Positions 55,943-64,000 of a DNA stretch of 64,000 nt are shown piece after piece (the first letter of the stretch is position 1; each line of letters opens with the position of its first letter). Source of the stretch: Auricularia sp. M13 (lineage: Eukaryota > Basidiomycota > Agaricomycetes > Auriculariales > Auriculariaceae). The position numbers were made by a program, and so were the translations under genes. Where the stretch lies: the NCBI GenBank assembly GCA_037042915.1, contig CM073203.1, forward strand, positions 744,001-808,000, written 5' to 3'. Below the pieces are notes generated by a model. It saw only the letters and a program-made list of their open reading frames with translations. It was not told where the DNA came from and ran no database searches.

Positions 55943-58071
55943 ATGCGGCAAAGCTCTATTGGAGTGGGGATCCTTTCTCTTTTGGCGTTCGTTTCGTCCA
56001 CGGCAGCGCAGAATTTCACCATCAATGTGCCACCTTTCGACTCGTCTTCAGTCACACTCTCCCCGCCCAATTCATGGGCCACAATCAATGCCAATGGGGC
56101 GCTAAGTGGAGGAGCGGTGTTCCTCACCTCAAACCAAGATCAGGGACGAGTCACATTCGGATTTCCAAGTATTTCCACATGCATTCCTCTTCTCACGACC
56201 ACCACTGACGGTTTTTGGCAGCTCCCTCGTGTGTTCGCCGTCAAACCTCTTCGTGCAGTCGTTTCTAATGCAATATAACAGCCAGACCTTTCAATTTTGG
56301 GCCTATCCTCGGTCGGGCGGTGGGCTGGCATCTGTCGCAATCGACGGCGTCACGGTCGGGCAAGCGGATTTCTTCGGCCCCGGTACGACTGGAAATGAAC
56401 CACCAATGCTCGTCTTCTCTGTCAATAACCTGTCCAATGCTGTCCACACTGTGGTCATCACGAATCTCTTGGATCCGCGAGTGGGACACTTCGATCAACT
56501 AAACGGTTACTGGTTTTATATTTTCTTTTTCCTTTTCTCATCACGCTGCAGTTGCGAAGTTTGTTCTGACGGGACCAATCCTAACTCCGAGGCCGACCCC
56601 GCCGAATTTTCCCAGCAACACCCACCTTGCCGAAGGACCACTGGAGTTCTCCTATCATGTCTTCCTGGCTGTGAGTCAAACCACGATCTTGTGCAGGAAT
56701 TCACCGTCTCAAATCATTAATAGCTTGGCGCGGATAGCCCGCTCAATGGAGGTACTGGGAACACAGTAGACGTGTTGTTTGACACCGGTGCCAGCGCAGC
56801 GTGGGTGGACTGGGTCGGTTGCACCGACCCCGATTGCGGTGGAAGCCACCATCGCTATCGCCCGTCGACCCAACATTTCCGCAACTTGACAACCCAGGAC
56901 ACACTCTTCGGGTCCATCCAGACTTGGCGCGTGAATGACACTGTTACACTTGGTTCCCTGACTATCCCCGATTCCACCTTCGGTGCGGCATTCGTCTTGG
57001 ACGCTGAAGGCCTCGATGGTAACTTCGGGATGGCAAAATCGTATGTTTCCTTTGATGGCAGAAGATACGACTTACGCGAGTGCGACAGGTACTGTAATGG
57101 CCAACTCTGCGTTTCCTATCCGAACTTCGTCGAGAACTCCTTCGAGCAAGGCTTCCTCGCCGCTCCCGCCCTCTCATTCTACCAGGTATGTCAAGCGATC
57201 TGCACGATTTTGAGTGCGGATTTGAAACAAGATGTTTTCGTTCCTTTCAGCTCGCGCCCAATGACCAGCCCGCAAGCGGTGTCTCATCCGTTGTTGCCGT
57301 GGGAGGCGTTGACCGGTATGTCCTATTGACCGGTGTAAATGTCGCATCGTTGAAGCTATCCTTAGGAACAAGTTTACCGGAAACATGGACTGGTACATGC
57401 GGCTCTGAGTGTCGATGCCATTGTCACCGCTGATCAAATATTCATTGACAGGATACCGCTGACGGCCGACTCCATGTGGCAAGTACCATGGTCTCGCCGG
57501 TTTGTTAGTACAACATCAGGCACGGTGGATGCGACGTTGCAATTCAATCATGAGATAATGACCTTCGATACCGGTCAATATCCCATTCAATGAATTGTTG
57601 GTTGGATACGCGCTGATTCCCGTGTCTGTAGGCGACCCTGGCCTCCTGGGAATCCCGTCTGACGACTGGTTGACGTTGACATCCTTGATTGGCGCGTTCC
57701 AGGACTCTGGCGGCAATTGGCTCTTCCCATGCGCGGCGCGACTTGTCTGGAACTTCAATGGCAGCACTAACAGGAACTACACCGTCGTCCTGTCCGACCC
57801 GAATACCAGCGTCAACGTGAATGGCACCAATTTCTGCGTACCTCTTGCGAACGACTCAGGCGACGTGCAGAACTGGTGAACCTTGCGACCGTTGTTTAGC
57901 CACATTATCTGATGCTGCTATCTTGACAGGATCACCGGCGCGCCGTTCCTCGACCAGTTTTACATCTCGTTCTACTACGGGCAGCGTGGCGTCGGTGCGA
58001 GTCTTGGATTCGGAACCAAGAACCTTGCTGCGAACGCTGCCACCTCTTCTCCCGTTATCGGAACACCCTGA
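55943..58071 (+). CDS. Secreted aspartic protease-like protein with N-terminal beta-sandwich domain
   Basis: Starts MRQSSIGVGILSLLAFVSST (55943), a signal peptide. The first domain (NFTINVPPFDSSSVTLSPPN; FQFWAYPRSGGGLASVAIDG; VNNLSNAVHTVVITNLLDP) has the strand pattern of a carbohydrate-binding-like beta sandwich. After introns a pepsin-type A1 domain follows: first active site VDVLFDTGASAAWV, GSIQTWRVNDTVTLGSLTIP, LDGNFGMAKSYVSF, SGVSSVVAVGGVDR, NMDWIPLTADSMWQVPW and the second active site MTFDTGDPGLLGIP. It ends GTKNLAANAATSSPVIGTP at 58071. Two apparent frameshifts (near 57390 and 57570) vanish when introns of 59 bp each are removed. The second site has Asp where Ser or Thr is usual (DTGD), so activity may be altered. 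The splice join near 56150-56250 is unsettled. Confidence 0.8.
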
Positions 58072-58336
58072 GACAGTGGGCTCGGTACTTCTATTGCCAC
58101 AAATACACTGCTGTTTGGCGCTCTAGGGCAGTGGTGCTTCGAGTGAACTAGTGCATTGCAGCGGATCTGTTGAATTGGCCGCTAGTCGAGGCGATGCGAG
58201 ATCTCAGTCATAGGTTGAGAGGCAAACGGCGACCTCGTCTCCGTCTCTCGCAAGCCCCGACTTTTCAAATTGTGGCCTGGTTGCTGTTCCCCTTCCTCCG
58301 CTTTACTTGGCGTTTAAAGGCTTTCAATATTACGAC

Positions 58337-59844
58337 ATGACAGTGGCTCCGAGCCAGATCTGGTCCAGCTCACTTTCTCGGGCGGCTTTCAATGTCGTTT
58401 CCCTAGGTCCGAGTCTCGTCGGCATTCCCTTATTTCTCATCACCATTATCTTTGGCGGAAAACGCATCGTCAGCCGCGGGGCAGTATTTCTCAACTTCAT
58501 GGTCAGTGTCGCACTTCTGGGCATATCCTTCGGACTGCTGTGAGTTTTTGCTTGCATCCACAATCCACGGCCGCTTACGGCGAGCTCCAGAGCTTTGGTC
58601 GGTCAACAAGACGAAGTCCAGCCGAGGGCAAGGATGCTCTGTATGGTCCAGACGGCGCTCGTAGACGGCGCTCTCGGGATGTGGGTGCTATTGCGCCAGG
58701 GGCCAGGGCGCTCGAACTAAAACTCCCCAGGACGCCGGTCTCCATTCTGGCACTTGTGTTACAGGTCAGTAACCGATGCCACAATTCCCGACTCTTCCCG
58801 AATCCTGCGTCATGTTTTCATGTCCTATCATACATTTTGCGTAGCTCGGACTTGCACTCTACACCAGCGGCGATAAAAGCAAGAAACTTAGTCCATATCT
58901 TCAACACTCTCTAAACATCGTCGTACGTCTTTGAGCTCGTAAACTTAAGTAGGATCCAAGCTGACTCTGAGGCTCTTGTCAGCTGATTTTGTTGCCCTAT
59001 GTTCCGCTCGTGGTTTTCAGCTTGAGGGATGGGATGTACTTCGTTTGTTCTGGGCTTATAACCGCGGGCTTCAGATGCGTTAAACACATTCTGCAGATAC
59101 AGATAGCTGTGGCTTCGTCTCCGGAGAGCATGGCTTACGACGTTATGAACCCAGCGTTTTACTGCAAACTGTCGACCCGCCATCCCTTTGCACCGCTCCT
59201 TTCTACGTGCGTCTCATATGCATAGCTCTGCGGCTTTCATCTGATTACGCTGCCCTGGATGGTGCTTCCAGCGAGACGCCCTTGGTACTGTTTATTGCGA
59301 CTGTGTCGTGCATCACGCTATTCGGCGACAGTCAGTCTCCCACACACTATCAGCGGTTGTTAAAGCTTGCTGAATGTCTAATAGTAGCAATCGGGGCCAT
59401 GATCTGGCGTCAATACCGGCGTCTTCGCCCGCTGCAGGGCGGCAGGGGGGAGACCGACGTCCCCATGAACTCCCTCGTTCGTCTGACGCTGTTTACGCTC
59501 TACCGCATCGCAATCTTCGTGTTAGTGCTCGTTTCACGCGTGAGAGCCAGAAATACCGATTCAGGCTCACATTTACCTCACCAGCGTCGCGATCGATGTC
59601 GCACGGAATCCCCGCATATTTCCCATTGCAGAGTTTTTCCATGGTGCCAGTACGTCGTAATCCACTGCTTTGTCTTTTCATGCTGACAGCACTCAGTCCC
59701 AATGGTCGTCTTCCTTATCTTCGGCCTCCAACGTGTAAGTCACTGAGTGAATCTCCGAGTCCGCGAAGCCGCGGACATGTACAAAGTACAGGGTCTCTTG
59801 TGCTTACAAAGTCGCAGGATATCCTTGCTGTATGGAAGGACTAG
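58337..59844 (+). CDS. Seven-helix membrane protein, fungal receptor-like
   Basis: Start 58337: MTVAPSQIWSSSLSRAAFNV, then LVGIPLFLITIIFGGKRIVS (helix 1) and AVFLNFMVSVALLGISFGLL (helix 2). About ten short introns join GQQDEVQPRARMLCMVQTAL, GMTPVSILALVLQ, LGLALYTSGDKSKKL, LILLPYVPLVVFSL, VMNPAFYCKLSTRHPFAPLL, LVLFIATVSCITLFGD, WRQYRRLRPLQGGRGETDVP, LVRLTLFTLYRIAIFV, VAIDVARNPRIFPIAEFF and VPMVVFLIFGLQRSQDILAV, ending WKD at 59844. The pattern of seven hydrophobic segments, a basic loop before helix 6 and a C-terminal FGLQR fits an Agaricomycete family of G-protein-coupled-receptor-like proteins. No ligand is known. Apparent stops in raw frames are removed by the introns. Confidence 0.72.
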
Positions 59845-60696
59845 CTGAGCACTGCACTGCGCTCAGTCAGGTCGCGGGGCGGTACTATCTCACAAAATCC
59901 TCCGATCAAAGGCGGCAGTTGGGATATTGTGTGAGGAAAATAAGCTGCACAATGTCGGCCGCCGGAGGGTACTGTATGTTTCAGACTCGGAGTATAACGC
60001 CCACGATGCTATGCGAATCGCCATGTAATTTACAGTGCCTGAACCGGCGTGCCGACGCGGACTCGCGAGTCTGGCCAGTTCTCACGGCCCTGCGTTCAGG
60101 GCCGGTCCCGCGGCGCCAGCCAGCGGGCAACGACTGAGGAACAGATAGAACCGAGGACCGTGGTGGCCATTCATCATTCTCACGTGGATTGCAAAGCATG
60201 CATTCAGTGTGCTAAAGCCAAAAGCGAGATTACACTATTTGGATTTGATGTCTGACGCTGGCCGCGGGTAAAAACAACACCCTGATCAAACATCAACTGG
60301 ATAATCCCGCGTTCAAACAACTGAAAAAGTATATTCAGTCGCTGGCTTCGATTATTATCGGGCATTCCCAGGCTCGGTGGCGCATGACGACGCGAGGCGA
60401 TCTGTAGATGGGAGAGGGATAGCCGAGAGGCTGAGCGGACGACTGCGAGCCTGGACCATGCGTGCGCATGATGGTGAGGAGTGGGACTGCGTCGGCTATC
60501 GAGGAAATATGAGCGAAGCGCTAGTGATCGAGGCTCCGGGTCGTTTCCAGGATATTCTCCATCCCGTGCATGGCTGCGCAATGCTGGACCACCGACACGG
60601 CGCACCGTGGAAAGGATATAAAAGACGCGCCGTGCGATGTGGCGAGGATTCCCCATCCCCTCTCCGGCTCAGTTACTGTACTCCACGCCCTCAGCC
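59845..60696. other. Intergenic region with TATA box
   Basis: No gene supported over about 850 bp. TATAAAA at 60617-60623 lies 80 bp before the start codon of the small gene at 60697. Confidence 0.6.
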
Positions 60697-61166
60697 ATGA
60701 ACTACACGATGACCAGCCCCTACCAGCACTACATCAACGTTTGCATGTCGCCCACTAATGCCGCACATCCCACCCCAGGAACGGTCATTTGGACGACCGC
60801 TGGGAACGGCAGGACCTATGTCGGCGTCGTGGTGTCTGTTGAGGTGAGTCGGAGACTACGTTGCCACGCTCTCAGCCTCTGTGAACGTCTCCCGTCTCAC
60901 ATTTTTCTTGCAGATGAAAATGGTCTACGATGGCCAACGCCGTGTGCAGTACCCGACCCGCTACGCCAAGGTCGAGTATGCCGACGAGTCGTTTGAGAAG
61001 ATCGATCTGCTTTATTTGCTGAGTGTTGGCCGTATGGGAATTTGCCCGTGAGTCGGCTTGCATTGTCCTTGAGCGTGACACTCGCCAATGGTGGCTAAAC
61101 ACTGTTGGGTAACCACTCTGCAGGAATCGCGGCACGCCTCTCAGTCCCACTTGCCCGCCGCCTTAA
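60697..61166 (+). CDS. Small conserved-looking protein of unknown function
   Basis: Three exons encode about 107 residues: MNYTMTSPYQHYINVCMSPT, TVIWTTAGNGRTYVGVVVSV; then after GTGAGT...TTGCAG, MKMVYDGQRRVQYPTRYAKV and SFEKIDLLYLLSVGRMGICP; then after a second intron a proline-rich end (LSPTCPPP, stop 61164-61166). Both introns have textbook splice ends and preserve the frame, and a TATA box precedes the start. No signal peptide or membrane segment. Family not recognised. Confidence 0.6.
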
Positions 61167-61770
61167 TCGCCCCACAAAATATGGCATGGTGTTCTCGCTG
61201 TCGAGCTTTCGCCTTTGCTATCCTTGTCCTGTGCTATATTTTACCTACTTTTGCTCTATTCTCAAGTTTAGACTTCTTGTTAGCGCTATCCACCAATAAT
61301 GCATGGTGTTTCTTGATAAAAAACAACGCGTGGTACAAATACAGCAATTGTGAGGGACGCCGGTTTGGAGAACACAGAGCAGCGCGATGCCGGAATTGGT
61401 GAAACAGACTGCGGAAGCCCGGGGAAACGCTTGGTAAATGCTGAAAACATCAAAAGCGGCGCTGCTGAGTAGATGAACTCATCTTATGAGCAGCATGTAT
61501 GTCGATCCACCTGTTCGATTCGGGGGCTCAAGGTTCCGAGATATCATTGACAGGTGCTAGGAACCACCTCCTAAGAGGCTCCTATCTCTTGTCCGCCATT
61601 CATCATAGCGCTTGAGAACGTCGAAGAGAAGGCATGCCAGAGCCAGAGGGTTAGAAGGTTTAGGACGACACGTGGTGACGCGTGCGAAAACGGTCACGTG
61701 CTTCAGTTGACGGACGCGGTGTTGACGGAGTTCTTGCTTCCGGCGTGGTTCAACCGTTTCTCTCTCGCCA
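61167..61770. other. Intergenic region before the BUD4-like gene
   Basis: 604 bp without a supported gene; the last part is the 5' region of the BUD4-like gene. Confidence 0.5.
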
Positions 61771-64000
61771 ATGGCGTCTCCGCACCACCGCACACGACGC
61801 TCGCCGACGCCGACCTCGCTGATGGGCAGCAGCACGGCCAAGCCGTCGTCGCCGGACCCGATCAAGGACGCCATTCTGAGCGCGTCGGGCACGGGTTGGA
61901 GCCCCCTGCGCATTGCCAAGCGGGACTCGCCGTCGCCAACGCCCGCGTCAGCGCCGGGCCCAGCGCCGCCGCCGACGAGCGGAAAGAAGCAGGGCCTGGG
62001 GCGGCGGCAGAGCAGCTCGTACAACCATGTCCGCAACAGCCATCTGGTGTCCAACTCGCCGTTCAAGAGCGAGGGCTCGGCGCCCATGGGTGCCAGGTAC
62101 CGGCCCAGCCCCAGCTACAAGGGCCTCGACGTCCTGCGCCGTCCCAGCCAGCTGTCTGGTGCCACCGCCCGCAAGGTCAGCAACGGCGACCAGCGCCGGG
62201 TCAGCGCCGAGCGCCGCGCAAAGAGCTACGAGAACGACCGTCCAGGCCACACGCCCCGCCGCGCCAGCAAGGGCCACCAAAAGGCCCAGCAGGACCACCA
62301 GCAGCGCCCGGTGCTTGCGGAGCGGAAGCCCGTTGTCGACGCCCCAGGGCCGGAGCTGTCGGACAATGGCGCCGGCCTGGACAAGGACAATGCCGCAATG
62401 GACGTCGACGTCGGGCCCATTCTCGACCTCCCGCGCCCGGCAACGCCCCCGCGTCTCGCTGCTCCAGACTCGCTGCACGGCAAGAACACGAAGGCCATTC
62501 CGTCGCTATCTCCGGCGCCCGAGCTTCCTGCCTCGCGCATTCCCGTGCCCTCCAATTCTCCCACCAAGTCCAGCCTGGTCTCAAAGCGCCTGTTGGGCCC
62601 GCGCTCCATTTCCAACAGCTCGAACGAGAGCGCCAAGCGACGCCGCAGGAGGAAGACCGTTACATTCGATCCTCGATGCGACGTCGTCGAGTTCAGCGCA
62701 GACGAGATGAGCGAGGACGACAACGACGATTACGACGACTACGGAGACGATAACGAAGACGACACTGACTACATGGACACCGACGAACACGAACACCACC
62801 AGGACGACATGCTTGCCCCGTCCCACGGCGACCTGGACGGCTTTGTCGAGAGCATTCTCGCTCAGGAAATGCCTCACTCTCCTGACTTGCAAACGCCCGA
62901 CACCGAGGCCGCTCCCGCTCTCTTAGCAGATGCTGAAGACGGCGTGCCTTATGGCCGCACTCACCATGCCGAGCGAGTTCGTCAGCACCGCCAGTCCGTG
63001 GCCCTGGCTCTCCAGCAGTCATCTCCGGCCGACGTGTCTCTTTCATCTGTGGACACGGAAACCGAGAACGGAGTGCCCTATGGACGAAGCCACCATGCTG
63101 ACCGCGCCAGGCAGGCTCACGAGGAAGAGCGCCAGGCCGACGCTCTTCCGGGCAGCCCATCTCCTGGGCGTACCCTCCGCGAGAGCCACTATTCCGAGCG
63201 TTTGCTGCCTCCCGTCGAGCTCCCTGTGCCCGCACCCGAGGACCGCGCGTACTCGCTCGACGAAGACCCCTTCACTGCGCCGACGGCCCACGACTTTGGC
63301 CTCGGTGCATACGGGCTCAACGATGCGACCGGTAGCTTCAGGTCGCCTAGGATCTCGCGTGAGGAGGTCATGCGGCGCCTGCAGACCCGTCGCACGGGTG
63401 CCAGCGACTCTGACTCGGCCTCGCAAGAGCGCTCGCAGACCCCAACGGGCACGCCTGCCCGAGCCACAACGCCCAGCTCCGTGCGGCGCCACGACAAGCC
63501 GCTGCCCATCGCACCGGGCCCGCCCATGATCTCCGTGCCGGGATTGAACTTCGAGGGCGACGTGAGCCTAAGTGACTCGCTCAACTTCGACCTGCCCAAG
63601 TCCGACGAGGGGCACGGCACGGAGCAGCACGTCAACATGGACATATCACACGACGAGGAGGGCCCGCAGTCCGCTATCATTCACCAGAGCGCGCTCGACG
63701 AGCTTATGCGCGGCGTTGAGCGCGAGATGCAGGTATGCGTCAACATTTCTGCATCATTCGCACGCGTCGCTTATTGACATTTTATCTACAGCATGCCGAA
63801 CGCGCGCGCAGTCCAGACGTGGCGTCGTCCATTGGAATGGGCACGCCTGCTCTGGACGGGCAGTACTCCACGACGGAGGCCGAGGAGACAGACGTGCCCG
63901 CAACGCCGGCCGACCTGGACCGTGGCTGCGCTGACGAGGGCGACAAGACGCAGGGATTGCTTCACGGCGCGTTCTCCAGCTCGCGCGACGTCAGCTCCAG
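61771..64000 (+). CDS. BUD4-like (anillin-related) protein, cut by the right edge
   Basis: The start at 61771 opens a first exon of 654 codons (to 63732) followed by a typical 59-bp intron (GTATGC...CTACAG) and a further frame (HAERARSPDVASSIGMGTPA) that runs off the window. The sequence is long, disordered and rich in Ser, Pro, Arg and Asp: RKTVTFDPRCDVVEFSADEM, an acidic run (DDNDDYDDYGDDNEDDTDYM), a repeated element GVPYGRTHHAER / GVPYGRSHHADR, and DKPLPIAPGPPMISVPGLNF. This matches the N-terminal part of fungal Bud4-type septation and bud-site proteins, whose PH domain would lie beyond the window. That assignment rests on the disordered part only. Other long frames here are composition effects. 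Confidence 0.7.
62935..63110 (+). repeat. Internal protein repeat in the BUD4-like gene
   Basis: EDGVPYGRTHHAERVRQ (from 62935) and ENGVPYGRSHHADRARQ (from 63064) are copies exactly 43 codons apart. They look like duplicated short linear motifs. Confidence 0.8.

Noticed and set aside
57390-57600. Two frameshifts in the aspartic protease
   Set aside because: Introns of 59 bp with GT...AG ends at each place restore pepsin motifs (NMDWIPLTADSMW; FDTGDPGLLGIP), so the gene is not broken there.
61698-62753. 351-codon frame overlapping the BUD4-like gene
   Set aside because: Low-complexity Pro/Arg/Ala shadow with no family motif; the 61771 frame carries the recognisable sequence.
1-64000. tRNA, rRNA, CRISPR arrays, bacterial operons, transposase genes
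   Set aside because: None seen by eye; no tRNA B-box with matching A-box, no repeat-spacer pattern, no transposase or reverse-transcriptase motif. A covariance-model scan would be decisive for tRNA.

Overview
The window looks like nuclear DNA of a filamentous basidiomycete, most likely an Agaricomycete. Genes sit close together on both strands and are cut by many introns of about 45-65 bp with GT...AG ends. Coding DNA is GC-rich, and many reading frames only join into known protein families once these small introns are removed. Housekeeping genes (TRAPPC11, DPH5, PXR1/GNO1-type G-patch protein, a BUD4-like protein) alternate with families that expand in wood- and litter-decay fungi: cytochromes P450, flavin enzymes, secreted hydrolases, F-box-like proteins, small secreted proteins. 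The taxon is an inference; no rRNA or tRNA was found to anchor it.

Left part (1-20.2 kb): a Zn2Cys6 transcription factor cut by the left edge, P450 copy A, TRAPPC11, a flavin monooxygenase with a secretory-type N-terminus, a membrane-anchored S33/TAP-type serine hydrolase, a divergent pair of small secreted preproproteins, and a relic of the S33 hydrolase.

Middle (20.2-41 kb): an F-box protein, secreted alpha/beta-hydrolase 1, a D-amino-acid oxidase, a dead alpha/beta hydrolase, an NmrA-like reductase, DPH5, a second F-box-like protein, secreted alpha/beta-hydrolase 2, a saccharopine-dehydrogenase-like protein, a decayed membrane-protein gene, a zinc-cluster relic and P450 copy B. Copies A and B lie on opposite strands 33 kb apart and share promoter and 3' flank as well as coding sequence.

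Right part (41-64 kb): a long HSL-type lipase/esterase, two conserved unknown proteins, an F-box/LRR-like protein, the G-patch protein, a damaged F-box-like gene, a ketopantoate-reductase-type enzyme, a FAD oxidoreductase, a two-domain secreted aspartic protease, a seven-helix membrane protein, a small unknown protein, and a BUD4-like gene running off the right edge.

The main theme is local duplication and decay: two P450s, two secreted hydrolases, two small secreted proteins, S33 hydrolase plus relic, zinc-cluster factor plus relic, and at least two further pseudogenes. The oxidative enzymes (two P450s, FMO, two FAD oxidases, NmrA and SCCPDH-like reductases) and a zinc-cluster regulator share the region but are interrupted by housekeeping genes and no backbone synthase is present, so a metabolite cluster is not demonstrated. 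Exon joins were worked out by eye from splice signals and conserved frames; gene ends are firmer than each internal junction.
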